Assembly (NCBI RefSeq): GCF_004684805.1
Contig: NZ_SRID01000009.1
Span: 1 to 48,595 of the forward strand
Reading direction: 5' to 3'
Length of the DNA stretch: 48,595 bases
Source: Streptomyces palmae
GTDB taxonomy: Bacteria > Actinomycetota > Actinomycetes > Streptomycetales > Streptomycetaceae
This document shows, one piece after another, positions 8,242-16,251 of this stretch. Within the stretch, counting starts at the first letter, position 1. The number at the start of each line of letters is the position of its first letter. Below the pieces are notes generated by a model, which was given only the letters and a program-made list of their open reading frames with translations, was not told where the DNA came from and made no database searches. The position numbers and the translations under genes were made by a program.

Positions 8242-9753
8242 TTGAAGAGGATGTTCGTCAGCCCCGACCCCGGGCTGCTCAGACTGCGGACCGCCGTACG
8301 CGCGGTCCTGGGCATCGGCCTCGCCGTCACCGCGGCGGAACTATGCGGTCTGTCCCTGCCCGCCTCGATCACCGCCGGTCTGGCCGCACTGCTGGCCCTC
8401 TTCAACGTCGCCGACCCGACCGTCGCCCGCCAGGCCGTCACCACCGCGCTGCTGCCGGTGGCCGGACTGCCGGTGCTGGCGGCGGCCACCGCCCTGCACG
8501 GGCAGCCGCTGCTGCGCGACGCCGTCTTCCTGGCGGTGATCGGCTGCGGGGTCGCCGCCCGCCGCTGGGGGCCGCGGGGCAACGCGCTGGGCATCTTCGC
8601 GTTCATGATGTTCTTCGCCGCCCAGTTCCTGCACCCGGTGCCCGAGCAGCTGGCCGAGCTGTCGGCCGCGGTGCTGGTCGCGATGCTCGCGGCGGCGCTC
8701 GTGAAATTCGGGCTCTGGCGCATCGAACGCCGCACCCTGCCGCCGGCCGCCCCCGCCCCGCTCGGCGGGCGCGGACTGGCTCACCCCACCACCCGGCTGG
8801 CCCTCCAGGCGACCGCTGCCTGCGGCTTCTCCCTCGCCGTCGCCCAGGCCCTCTTCCCGGAGCGCTGGTACTGGGCGGTCGGCGCAGCCTGGTGGATCTT
8901 CGTCAACACCGCCTCCCGCGGTGAGACGCTGGTCCGCGGCTTCCGCCGGGTGCTGGGCACGGTGTGCGGCCTCGCCGCCGGACTGGTCGTCGCGATACCG
9001 CTGCACGGGGCCCCGGTGCCGACCGCGGTGCTGCTGGCCGTCTGCGTGTTCGGCATCTTCTACAGCGCGGGGCCGTCGTACAGCTGGATGATGTTCTTCG
9101 TCACCGTGCTGGCGTCCCTGCTCTACGGCCTGCTCGGAGTGCTGGACGCGGGGCTGCTCGCGCTGCGATTCGGCGAGACCCTGGTCGGCGCGCTCGGCGC
9201 CGGGCTCGCCGTGGCGGTCGTGCTGCCCATCACCACGCACGCCGCCACCGACGCCTGGATCCAGCGCGCCCTGCGCTGCGTACGGCAGTGCGCCGCCCAG
9301 GCCGCCCGGCGGATCGCCGGCGACACCGGCGCGGACCCGGCTCCCGCCGTGGCCGAGCTGGAGCTGCTGCTGGGCCGGGTACGGCTGTCCCTGGGCCCGC
9401 TGCTGCACCCGCTCAACCCGATGCGCGCCCGCAAGGCCCGCGCCCGCCGGGTGCTGGTGCTGCTCGACGACTGCGCCCGGCAGGTGCGCGGGCTCGCCGA
9501 GATCGCCGCCGACCCGGACGCCTCGCACGACGCCCGGCTCACCGCCGCCTGCCAGCGGGTCGAGGCCGCCGTCCACCGGCTGGTCACCCCGGGCACCGCG
9601 CCCGCCGCGGATCCGGCGCACGCCACCGAGGCCCACCACCACCCGGGCGCCGAGCGCGCGCTGGCCCATCTGCACAGCCTGGAGGCGGCCCTGGCCGGCC
9701 TCGCCGCGCCGCTGCGCTCGGGCCCCCGCGCCCGCAGCGACGCCATGGCCTGA
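8242..9753 (+). CDS. FUSC-family integral membrane protein
   Basis: Membrane protein of about 503 aa of the FUSC (fusaric-acid-resistance-like/aromatic acid exporter) superfamily. Seen: clustered hydrophobic segments in two blocks, about residues 20-160 and 205-330, each followed by a soluble stretch; the second block includes a typical FUSC-2 run (WYWAVGAAWWIFVNTASRG). An Arg/Ala-rich helical cytoplasmic tail covers about 360-500. Substrate unknown; export of aromatic or amphipathic compounds is the family guess. The start is uncertain: TTG at 8242 (LKRMF, preceded 12 nt upstream by GGAAGGA) or ATG at 8251. The ORF continues in frame back to 8098, but that part lacks family character. It is divergent from an Lrp-type regulator and ends before a strong bidirectional hairpin at 9896-9929. 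Confidence 0.8.
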   Translation: MKRMFVSPDPGLLRLRTAVRAVLGIGLAVTAAELCGLSLPASITAGLAALLALFNVADPTVARQAVTTALLPVAGLPVLAAATALHGQPLLRDAVFLAVIGCGVAARRWGPRGNALGIFAFMMFFAAQFLHPVPEQLAELSAAVLVAMLAAALVKFGLWRIERRTLPPAAPAPLGGRGLAHPTTRLALQATAACGFSLAVAQALFPERWYWAVGAAWWIFVNTASRGETLVRGFRRVLGTVCGLAAGLVVAIPLHGAPVPTAVLLAVCVFGIFYSAGPSYSWMMFFVTVLASLLYGLLGVLDAGLLALRFGETLVGALGAGLAVAVVLPITTHAATDAWIQRALRCVRQCAAQAARRIAGDTGADPAPAVAELELLLGRVRLSLGPLLHPLNPMRARKARARRVLVLLDDCARQVRGLAEIAADPDASHDARLTAACQRVEAAVHRLVTPGTAPAADPAHATEAHHHPGAERALAHLHSLEAALAGLAAPLRSGPRARSDAMA

Positions 9754-9895
9754 GCGGCCCGTACGGCCCGCGGGGGAAGGCCCCGGGGGCGCCGGGTGAC
9801 CCGGGTGACCGGACGAGCCCGCACGGCTCCCTGATGACACCCTGACGCTTCACGGGTCCGGCGGGACCCGCCGCCCGCAGGTGGGGCAGACAGGC

Positions 9896-9929
9896 ACGGG
9901 GCCCTCCGGAGTGATCCGGAGGGCCCCGT
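9896..9929. terminator. Strong bidirectional hairpin terminator
   Basis: Perfect 15-bp stem ACGGGGCCCTCCGGA / TCCGGAGGGCCCCGT with a GTGA loop, between the convergent FUSC gene (stop 9753) and CbiX-like gene (stop side 9956). Typical U-less Streptomyces terminator. Confidence 0.8.
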
Positions 9930-9955
9930 CGTGTGCCGGGTGGTGGCCGGGCCGG

Positions 9956-10939
9956 TCAGCTCGCGGTGAGGGAGACGCCCAGGGCCGCCGCGTACCGGGA
10001 CAGCACCAGCTTGCCCACCGCCGGGTAGGCGCCCAGCGGCTCCGCCGCCGCGCAGCCGGCCTCCTCGGCGGCCGCGGCGGGTGCGTCCGGCGCCATCTCG
10101 GGGCCGATCAGGTACGGGGCCAGCGCCAGCCGCGTCGAACCGGAGGAGCGCAGCTGCTCGGCCACCCGCACCACCTCGCCGGGCTCGTCCAGGGCGGCCG
10201 CCAGCACCGGCACCGCCAGGCGCGCGGAGAGCAGCATGCCGGTGATCCCGGCGGCCTTCGCAGCCTCCGGCCCACCCGAGGTGGCCAGCACGATGCCGTC
10301 CGCGGCGGTCGCCACGGTGAACAGCCGGGCGCGGTCCGCGCGGGCCAGGCCCGCCTCCGACAGCTTCACGTGCAGCGCCTCGGCGAGCAGCGGGTGCGGG
10401 CCGAGGACGTCGGTGGTCTCGACGGTGGTGCCGCTGCCGTCCGCGGCCTGGGCTATCCGCTGCTGCAGCTCGGTGTCCGGGCCGGCCAGAAGCGGCACCA
10501 CGACCGCCCCGGGCCCCTCGGCGGCGGCCCGCACCTGGGAGTCGTCGAACGGTATCTCGGCGGGGTCCACGCCCTCGGCCTCGGCCACCGCGCGCAGCTC
10601 CTCGGCGGCGGCCTGGGTGGCGGCCTCGGCTCGGCGGACCCGGTCCTCGCGCTCCGTGCCGGCCTGCTTGAGGACCGTGCCCAGCTGCGGGAACTCCTCG
10701 TCGTCCCCCTCGGCGTAGGCGATCCGGCCATCCAGGCCCGGCAACTCGGAGCGGGCGATGCTCAGGATCTCCTCGGCCAGCCGGCGCGCGTCGGCATCGG
10801 GCGTACCCGGCACGACGAGCACCAGGGGCGGTGCGCCGGCCGGGGCGGCCGCGGGCTCCGGGCGGCGGTGCCGTCCGGTTTGACGGGGACGAGGGGTTCG
10901 TACAGGCAGGCCGGACGCGGGCCCGGTGGGGGAGCTCAT
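9956..10939 (-). CDS. CbiX/sirohydrochlorin-chelatase-like protein with altered active site
   Basis: 327-aa protein with two CbiX-like half-domains (about 38-165 and 180-325). In the family these enzymes insert Co2+ or Fe2+ into sirohydrochlorin. Seen: the first half begins LVLVVPGTPDADARR, where chelatases normally have a HGSRDPR-like motif, so the N-terminal metal-binding His is a Pro. The second half keeps LGPHPLLAEAL, with the second expected His, followed by VATAADGIVLATSGG. A Pro/Arg-rich 35-aa leader precedes the fold. The ATG at 10939 follows a TAACAT box by 8 nt, suggesting a leaderless message. Neighbours (NAGK-like kinase, scramblase-like protein) give no cobalamin or siroheme context. 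It may be a divergent non-catalytic or differently used paralogue; chelatase activity should not be assumed. Confidence 0.72.
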   Translation of the reverse strand: MSSPTGPASGLPVRTPRPRQTGRHRRPEPAAAPAGAPPLVLVVPGTPDADARRLAEEILSIARSELPGLDGRIAYAEGDDEEFPQLGTVLKQAGTEREDRVRRAEAATQAAAEELRAVAEAEGVDPAEIPFDDSQVRAAAEGPGAVVVPLLAGPDTELQQRIAQAADGSGTTVETTDVLGPHPLLAEALHVKLSEAGLARADRARLFTVATAADGIVLATSGGPEAAKAAGITGMLLSARLAVPVLAAALDEPGEVVRVAEQLRSSGSTRLALAPYLIGPEMAPDAPAAAAEEAGCAAAEPLGAYPAVGKLVLSRYAAALGVSLTAS

Positions 10940-10947
10940 GGCGCCGC

Positions 10948-10953
10948 ATGTTA
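10948..10953 (-). promoter_or_regulatory. -10 box TAACAT for leaderless CbiX-like gene
   Basis: On the minus strand TAACAT, 8 nt, then ATG at 10939; matches the TANNNT consensus at the distance expected when transcription starts at or next to the start codon. No clear -35 box. A perfect 10-bp palindrome GACGTACGTC lies upstream at 10997-11006. Confidence 0.45.
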
Positions 10954-11009
10954 GTCGTTCCGGGTGCCCCCTGGCTGGGGCAGGGTACGACTCGGTGACG
11001 TACGTCCCG

Positions 11010-12062
11010 CTATGCCGGATTATGGCCGGCGCCGAGCTGGCGGACGGTCAGCAGCGCGGGGTCGGCGGGCAGTCGAAGGGTGCCGTCGGCCAGCGCCGCC
11101 GCGATCCCCAGGGCGCCGGCCAGTGGATCGCCCGCCGGTGCCACCGCGGTGGCGTGCGGCAGCAGAGCGGCCAGCTGGGCGCGGAGCGGGCCCAGCAGCG
11201 GCTCGCCCATCCCCGTCAGCCCGCCGGTCAGTGCCACGGCCGCGCCGGTTGCATCGGGGCCGTCCCCCGCGGTCGTCCGCTCGGCGGGCGGGCACACCGC
11301 CTGCGCCGCCTGAGCGATGTGCCGGGCGGCGGTGCGCAGAATGCGGTCCGCCACCGGGTCCGTTCCGGCGCAGCCGCCCACCTGGGGGGCGAAGGAGGCC
11401 AGCACGGCCGGCCGGTCGGTGCGCGGGTAGAGCAGGCCGGGCAGCTCGCCGATCGGGCCGAACACCGCCTCGGCCCGGGCGAGCAGCGCGGGGGAGCCTC
11501 CGGCGCGCCCGTCGTGGGCGCGCAGCGCGGCTTCCAGCCCGGCGCGGCCGATCCAGGCCCCGCCGCCGCAGTCGCCCAGCAGATGGCCCCATCCGTCGGC
11601 CCGCCGCCAGCCGCTGACCAGATCGGTGCCCAGCGCGATCAGGCCGGTGCCGGCGGCCACCACCGCGCCGGGCCGCTGGCCCAGGGCGCCGGCGTAGGCG
11701 GTCACCCCGTCGGCGGCCAGCGCCAGGCGTCCGACGCCGAGGGCATCGGCCAGCGCCGCGGGCAGGACGGCCCGCAGACCGTCGCCCAGGGAGGCCATGC
11801 CGGCGGCGCCCACGCAGGCGGCGCCGATCCGCTCGGCCCCGACCCGGCGCGCCAGGTCCTGGACGGCCGGCAGCACCTGGGCGAGCAGGCCGTGCGCGTC
11901 GATGCCCTGGGCGCCGACCGCGACCGGCGTCGCCGAGGACCACACGGCGGGCTCGTCGGGCCTCTCGGCGCGGGCGACGGCGACCCGCAGGCCCGAGCCG
12001 CCGGAATCGATCCCCAGGACCGCGGTCCCGGGTGCCCCTGAGGTGTGCTCCGGGGTTCCCAT
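11010..12062 (-). CDS. BadF/BadG/BcrA-family ATPase, N-acetylglucosamine-kinase-like
   Basis: Sugar-kinase-fold (ASKHA) protein of 350 aa. Seen: the phosphate-1 loop VLGIDSGGSGLRVAVA near residues 15-30, the second phosphate motif AAGTGLIALG near 138-147, then GWGHLLGDCGGGAWIG (about 157-172), characteristic of BadF-type amino-sugar kinases, and the adenosine motif VALTGGLTGMG near 280. Length fits N-acetylglucosamine kinases of this family, which feed GlcNAc into central metabolism. The ATG at 12062 lies only 4 nt after the stop of the upstream DUF2510-LURP gene, so both are probably on one transcript, although functions do not obviously relate. The protein could act on glucosamine or another hexosamine. 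Confidence 0.82.
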   Translation of the reverse strand: MGTPEHTSGAPGTAVLGIDSGGSGLRVAVARAERPDEPAVWSSATPVAVGAQGIDAHGLLAQVLPAVQDLARRVGAERIGAACVGAAGMASLGDGLRAVLPAALADALGVGRLALAADGVTAYAGALGQRPGAVVAAGTGLIALGTDLVSGWRRADGWGHLLGDCGGGAWIGRAGLEAALRAHDGRAGGSPALLARAEAVFGPIGELPGLLYPRTDRPAVLASFAPQVGGCAGTDPVADRILRTAARHIAQAAQAVCPPAERTTAGDGPDATGAAVALTGGLTGMGEPLLGPLRAQLAALLPHATAVAPAGDPLAGALGIAAALADGTLRLPADPALLTVRQLGAGHNPA

Positions 12063-12066
12063 CGGC

Positions 12067-12879
12067 TCAGCCGAATCCGCGGGCGTCCTGCTTGAGCGCC
12101 GTGTCCACGGTCAGCGCCGTGGCGATGACCAGGCTCAGCAGCGGGTCCTGCAGCGGCCGGTGGATCTGCAGCACGTAGTTGTCGGCCGTGGTGAACATGG
12201 TCTTCGCCAGGCCCTCCCAGGTCTTGGTGATCCGGGCGACCTCCGTGTCCGTGTGGTCCACGATGGCGAAGTTCCAGGCGCGCCAGTTCTCGGCCTTGAT
12301 CGCGCCGAGCGTCTGGCCGCCGGACTCGATGGAGAAGTTGATCTTGCCGATGACGTTCTGCTGGACGATCTCGCCCACCGGCTGACCGTCCGGACGCTGC
12401 ACCAGCACCCGGGACTTCATGAACTTGCGCGGGCGGGTGAGGACCAGCTGCGGCTGCCCGGAGGCGTCCCGGATCTCCAGGGTGTGGGTCATGAACTGGT
12501 CGAGGCTGCTGACGAAGCGCGCGACCTTCTTCAGCGCGCTCTGGCCCACCTCGACGACCGTGCCGAGGGTCTGCCCGTGCTGGTCGAAGACGCTGTACTC
12601 GTTGGTGAGCTCGATCAGCTTGGCCTTCTGGTTCACCACCAGGACCGGCTCGCTGAACAGCGTGCCCCCGCCGCCCATGACCGGGGTGACGCCCGCCTGC
12701 TTCTGCACCTGGCGCTGGATCTTGGTCGGGTCGGCGGGAAGCTGCTGCTGGGGCACCTGGCCCGGCTGACCCGGGTGGGTGTGCGGGGTCCACTGGGCGC
12801 CGTCCCAGTAGCGCAGCAGGTTCGGGGTGCCCTGCGGGTCCGCGTACCAGCCCGCAGGAGTGTTCGGATGCGTGGTCAT
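12067..12879 (-). CDS. DUF2510 / LURP-one (phospholipid-scramblase-like) protein
   Basis: 270-aa protein with two recognisable parts. Residues about 8-33 (PAGWYADPQG, LRYWDGAQWTPHTHP) are a DUF2510 domain, a short Trp-rich module common in actinobacterial membrane-associated proteins. From about 60 to the end comes a LURP-one-related/scramblase beta-barrel-like fold with repeated hydrophobic strands (LVVNQKAKLIELTNEYSVFD, RVLVQRPDGQPVGEIVQQ) and a hydrophobic C-terminal helix near DPLLSLVIATALTVDTAL. No signal peptide is seen. Function is unknown; lipid or membrane association is inferred from the fold. The ATG at 12879 is preceded by TAGTCT and 7 nt, so it is likely leaderless. An in-frame extension to 13170 runs into ung and is rejected. 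The gene precedes the NAGK-like kinase by 4 nt. Confidence 0.83.
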   Translation of the reverse strand: MTTHPNTPAGWYADPQGTPNLLRYWDGAQWTPHTHPGQPGQVPQQQLPADPTKIQRQVQKQAGVTPVMGGGGTLFSEPVLVVNQKAKLIELTNEYSVFDQHGQTLGTVVEVGQSALKKVARFVSSLDQFMTHTLEIRDASGQPQLVLTRPRKFMKSRVLVQRPDGQPVGEIVQQNVIGKINFSIESGGQTLGAIKAENWRAWNFAIVDHTDTEVARITKTWEGLAKTMFTTADNYVLQIHRPLQDPLLSLVIATALTVDTALKQDARGFG

Positions 12880-12886
12880 GCTGCGC

Positions 12887-12892
12887 AGACTA
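12887..12892 (-). promoter_or_regulatory. -10 box TAGTCT for leaderless DUF2510-LURP gene
   Basis: Minus-strand TAGTCT followed by 7 nt and the ATG at 12879; TANNNT consensus at leaderless spacing and no Shine-Dalgarno in between. Confidence 0.5.
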
Positions 12893-13000
12893 CCGGTCGT
12901 ACGCCCCGTGACCAGCAGTCGAGACACCGCGTTGAGGGAGGGTGTCCCGGGCGGGCGGATGCCCTCGCGGGCAGCGGCGGCGGCCGGGACGCCGGGTGGC

Positions 13001-13681
13001 TCAGGGCAGTCGCCACTCCACGGGCCGCGCACCCTGCCGCACCAGCAGTTCGTTCGCCCGGCTGAACGGCCGGGAGCCGAAGAAGCCCCGGTCGGCCGAC
13101 ATGGGGGAGGGGTGAGCCGACTCCACGCTGGGCACCTCGCCCAGCAGCGGGCGCAGGTTGCGGGCGTCACGGCCCCACAGGATCGCCACCAGCGGGCCGC
13201 CGCGGGCCACCAGGGCGCGGATGGCCTGCTCGGTGACCTCCTCCCAGCCCTTGCCGCGGTGCGCGGCGGGCTTGCGGGGCGCGGTGGTCAGCGCCCGGTT
13301 GAGCAGCAGCACGCCCTGCTGGGTCCAGGGGGTGAGGTCGCCGTTGGCGGGCCGCGGATGGCCGAGGTCGGTGTGCATCTCGCGGTAGATGTTCTCCAGG
13401 CTGCCCGGCAGTGGCCGCACCTCGGGCGCCACCGAGAAGCTCAGGCCCACCGCGTGCCCCGGGGTGGGGTACGGGTCCTGGCCCACGATCAGCACCCGCA
13501 CCTCGTGGAACGGCTGCTGGAAGGCGCGCAGCACATGCCCGCCGGCAGGCAGGTAGGTCCGGCCGGCGGCGATCTCGGCGCGCAGGAAGTCGCCCATCGC
13601 CGCGATGCGTTCGGCCACCGGCGCCAGGGCCTCGGCCCAGCCGGCCTCTACGATTTCGTTCAACGGTCGTCGTGCAGCCAC
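13001..13681 (-). CDS. ung: Uracil-DNA glycosylase
   Basis: Family-1 uracil-DNA glycosylase of 226 aa, which removes uracil from DNA to start base-excision repair. Diagnostic motifs are present: the water-activating loop [12 protein letters not shown] (residues 66-77) and the minor-groove/His loop [18 protein letters not shown] near 190-207, plus the uracil-binding LLLNRALT segment with the conserved Asn. Length matches the family. GTG at 13681 is the start that gives the normal N-terminus; TAGAGT lies 8 nt upstream (13690-13695), so the message may be leaderless. It is transcribed alone, in the same direction as the DUF2510-LURP gene, 121 nt downstream. Confidence 0.96.
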   Translation of the reverse strand: MAARRPLNEIVEAGWAEALAPVAERIAAMGDFLRAEIAAGRTYLPAGGHVLRAFQQPFHEVRVLIVGQDPYPTPGHAVGLSFSVAPEVRPLPGSLENIYREMHTDLGHPRPANGDLTPWTQQGVLLLNRALTTAPRKPAAHRGKGWEEVTEQAIRALVARGGPLVAILWGRDARNLRPLLGEVPSVESAHPSPMSADRGFFGSRPFSRANELLVRQGARPVEWRLP

Positions 13682-13689
13682 GATCCGTC

Positions 13690-13695
13690 ACTCTA
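13690..13695 (-). promoter_or_regulatory. -10 box TAGAGT for ung
   Basis: Minus-strand TAGAGT 8 nt before the GTG start at 13681; TANNNT type, no Shine-Dalgarno between. Confidence 0.4.
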
Positions 13696-13845
13696 TCGGC
13701 TCAGCGTGTGAGTCCTGCCACCCGCCCCGGACGCCCCCGGCGTCCGCGACCCGGGGCGCGGCACGGCGGCCCGGGCCCCGGCGATCACGCCCCGCCGGCC
13801 GGCCGCCCCGCCGCACTCCCGCGCCAGGGGCCCGCCGCACCGGTC

Positions 13846-13935
13846 CTGGTGCCTGGTCCGCCACCGGCACCCGGTACGCGACTCGTACCCGGCCCTCCGC
13901 CGCGTCGGCCACTCGTCCCCGGTCCGCCGCCGCGG
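13846..13935. repeat. Degenerate 30-36 bp tandem repeat, three copies
   Basis: Three similar blocks start at 13846, 13882 and 13912, each with a CTSGTNCCYGG core followed by a CC/CG-rich tract. They fill the 3' flank of the DUF305 gene (stop at 13936) in the 254-bp gap between that gene and ung. Read on the plus strand they would spell a repeated LVPGPPP, but no start signal accompanies them. I treat this as non-coding repeat. Confidence 0.4.
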
Positions 13936-14610
13936 TCAGCCCAGCCGGCGCATCCGCTCGATCTCGGCGCTCTGCTGGGAGACCACCTCGTTCGCCATCT
14001 CCTCCACCCTGACGTTGTTGCCCGAGGTGAGCAGTTCGGTGGCCATGGTGACCGCGCCGGTGTGGTGGCGGATCATCAGCTTGAGGAAGAGCGTGTCGAA
14101 GGCCGCTCCATGGGCCGCGCGCAGCTGCTCCAACTGCTTCTCGGTGGCCATGCCGGGCATCGCTTCGTGGTCGTGCGCCGAGTGTCCCTGCCCGGGGTCG
14201 TTCTCGGCGTACTCGACCAACCAGCCCTTCATCGCCTCGATCTCCGGCCTCTGGCCGGTGGATATGCGCTCCGCCAGCTTCTTGACCCGGCCGGACTCCG
14301 CCCGGTCGGGGGCGAGCGCGGCCATCACCAGGGCCTGCCGGTGATGGGTGATCATCATCCGTATGTAGCGGAAGTCGGCGGAGTTGGGGGTGTCGTCCTC
14401 ACCGGACTCGGCCGCCTCCTCGGCCGAGAGGGTCCGGGCGGGTTCGCCGGGCTTGCCCGGGGCGATCACCGCCGGGCCGCGGCCCTTGCCGTCCGCCGAA
14501 CCGCCGTCCGAGGAGCAGCCGGTCGCCGCGAGCGACAGTGCCGCGAGGGCGGCCAGCAGGGCGGGGACGCCGGAGCGCGCCGTCGTACGCCGGGTGAACA
14601 CGGTGACCAC
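13936..14610 (-). CDS. DUF305 lipoprotein
   Basis: Predicted exported lipoprotein of 224 aa. Seen: a short basic N-terminus, a hydrophobic signal segment and a lipobox LAATGC with the lipidated Cys at residue 32, then a Ser/Gly/Asp linker and a DUF305 domain. DUF305 has two ferritin-like helical halves marked by MMITHHRQALVMA and LMIRHHTGAVTMA; the paired His and Met residues and the loop HDHEAMPGMA suggest metal binding (inference). GTG at 14610 is chosen because GGAGG lies 5 nt upstream and it opens directly on the signal peptide; the longer frame to 14772 is rejected. It is divergent from the LVIVD-repeat protein across 188 bp, so the two exported proteins may be co-regulated. Confidence 0.85.
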   Translation of the reverse strand: MVTVFTRRTTARSGVPALLAALAALSLAATGCSSDGGSADGKGRGPAVIAPGKPGEPARTLSAEEAAESGEDDTPNSADFRYIRMMITHHRQALVMAALAPDRAESGRVKKLAERISTGQRPEIEAMKGWLVEYAENDPGQGHSAHDHEAMPGMATEKQLEQLRAAHGAAFDTLFLKLMIRHHTGAVTMATELLTSGNNVRVEEMANEVVSQQSAEIERMRRLG

Positions 14611-14798
14611 GGGGACCTCCAGGGGGGTCGGCAGGAACGGCCCGGCCGGACCGCGGCCGCGATCGTCCTCGGGCCTCGGCGGCGTCCGGTGGGGAGAAGA
14701 ATCCATGACGTTTCTGTTGCCATCTATTGAGGTGTACATGCATGGCGCGATACTGCGGACTGATGGTTCCATCCCGAACGGAATCCAGGGAGTGTGCA

Positions 14799-16208
14799 GT
14801 GAAGTCGTGGCTCAGATCAACGGCACGGCATAAATACCTCGGCGCGACCTTTGCCGCATTCGGCCTGGTGGCGTCCCTCCTGGTGGCCGGACCGGCCGCC
14901 GCCGCGCCCGACGCGGACATCCCCGGGGTCGACGAGGTCGTGCACAGCGACAACGTGACCCACCTGGCCAATCTGCCCAAGCAGGCACTCAAGGGCACCA
15001 ACTCCGACCTGGCCTTCCAGGACCAGTACGTGTTCGCGGGCAACTACGACGGGTTCGTCGTCTACGACGTGAGCGACCCCGCCGCGCCCCGCACCGTCAG
15101 TCAGGTGCTCTGCCCCGGTTCGCAGAACGACATCTCGGTCTCGGGCAACCTGCTCTTCCTGTCCACCGACTCCTCGCGCAGCGACGACTCCTGCAGCAGC
15201 ACCACCCAGCCGGCCACCGAGAAGTCCTCCTGGGAGGGCATCAAGGTCTTCGACATCACCGACAAGGCCAACCCCCGGTACGTGGCCGCGGTGGAGACCG
15301 CCTGCGGGTCGCACACCCACACCCTGGTGCCGGACCGCAAGAACGTCTACGTGTACGTCTCCTCGTACTCGCCCAACGCGGCCTTCCCCGACTGCCAGCC
15401 GCCGCACGACGGCATCTCCATCGTCAAGGTGCCCCGGGAGCACCCCGAGCGGTCGGCCGTCATCGACTTCCCGGTGCTCTTCCCGGACGGCGGCAACCCC
15501 GGTGACAGCGACAAGCCGGACATGGTGCCCACCAGCGGCTGCCACGACATCACCAGCTTCCCCAAGCTGAAGCTGGCGGCGGGTGCCTGCATGGGCGACG
15601 GCATCCTGATGGACATCTCCGACCCGGCGAAGCCGAGGGTGCTCGACCGCGTCGAGGACCTGGAGAACTTCTCCTTCTGGCACTCGGCCACCTTCAACCA
15701 GCGCGGCACCAAGGTGGTGTTCACCGACGAACTCGGCGGCGGCGTGGGAGCCACCTGCAACGCCGAGGTCGGCTCGGACCGCGGCGCCGACGGCATCTAC
15801 GACATCGTCGGCAAGGGCAACCACCGCAAGCTGGTGTTCCGGAGCTACTACAAGATCCCCCGCCACCAGGCGGACACCGAGAACTGCGTGGCCCACAACG
15901 CCTCGTTGATCCCCGTCAAGGGCCGGGACATCGCCGTCCAGGCCTGGTACCAGGGCGGCGTCTCGATCTGGGACTTCACCGACTCCGCGCACCCCAAGGA
16001 GATCGGCTACTTCGAGCGCGGGCCGATATCCGCGGACAAGCTGTCGGTCGGCGGCTCCTGGTCCGCGTACTACTACAACGGCCACATCTACTCGAACGAC
16101 ATGGCCAAGGGCTTCGACGTGCTGCGCATCGACGACAAGCGCACCGACGGCGCCAAGCGCGTCCACCTGGACGAGCTCAACGTGCAGACCCAGCCCGACT
16201 ACCGCTGA
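14799..16208 (+). CDS. Secreted LVIVD-repeat (beta-propeller-like) protein
   Basis: 469-aa protein with an N-terminal Sec-type signal peptide (basic KSWLRSTARHKY, hydrophobic GATFAAFGLVASLLVAG, cleavage near PAAAA). The mature part contains LVIVD-like repeats: short strands ending in xVYDVSDPAAP, IKVFDITDKANP, ILMDISDPAKP and ISIWDFTDSAHP, the pattern of a beta-propeller of 40-50-residue blades. Cysteines at the LCPGSQND, ETACGSHTH, TSGCHD and ENCVAHNAS positions may form disulfides. No enzymatic motif is recognised; function is unknown. GTG at 14799 is set by GGGAG 6 nt upstream. The intergenic region to the divergent DUF305 lipoprotein contains TTGAGG (14727) and GATACT (14749) with 16-nt spacing as a weak promoter candidate. 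Confidence 0.86.
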   Translation: MKSWLRSTARHKYLGATFAAFGLVASLLVAGPAAAAPDADIPGVDEVVHSDNVTHLANLPKQALKGTNSDLAFQDQYVFAGNYDGFVVYDVSDPAAPRTVSQVLCPGSQNDISVSGNLLFLSTDSSRSDDSCSSTTQPATEKSSWEGIKVFDITDKANPRYVAAVETACGSHTHTLVPDRKNVYVYVSSYSPNAAFPDCQPPHDGISIVKVPREHPERSAVIDFPVLFPDGGNPGDSDKPDMVPTSGCHDITSFPKLKLAAGACMGDGILMDISDPAKPRVLDRVEDLENFSFWHSATFNQRGTKVVFTDELGGGVGATCNAEVGSDRGADGIYDIVGKGNHRKLVFRSYYKIPRHQADTENCVAHNASLIPVKGRDIAVQAWYQGGVSIWDFTDSAHPKEIGYFERGPISADKLSVGGSWSAYYYNGHIYSNDMAKGFDVLRIDDKRTDGAKRVHLDELNVQTQPDYR

Positions 16209-16216
16209 CCGCCGCC

Positions 16217-16242
16217 CGGCCCGGGTCGGACGGCCCGGGCCG
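16217..16242. terminator. Hairpin between convergent LVIVD gene and TetR gene
   Basis: CGGCCCGGG / CCCGGGCCG, 9-bp perfect stem with an 8-nt loop in the 43-bp gap between two convergent stops. Confidence 0.6.
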
Positions 16243-16251
16243 AGACGGACC

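Noticed and set aside
6240..8735. 831-codon minus-strand frame spanning three genes
   Set aside because: It crosses the peptidase, HAD and Lrp genes out of frame, with Gly/Arg/Ala-rich low-complexity sequence; it is an artefact of few stop codons in high-GC DNA.
13846..14730. Plus-strand frame with repeated LVPGPPP peptide
   Set aside because: Runs antisense through the DUF305 gene, has no start signal and continues as non-protein-like sequence; kept only as a DNA repeat.
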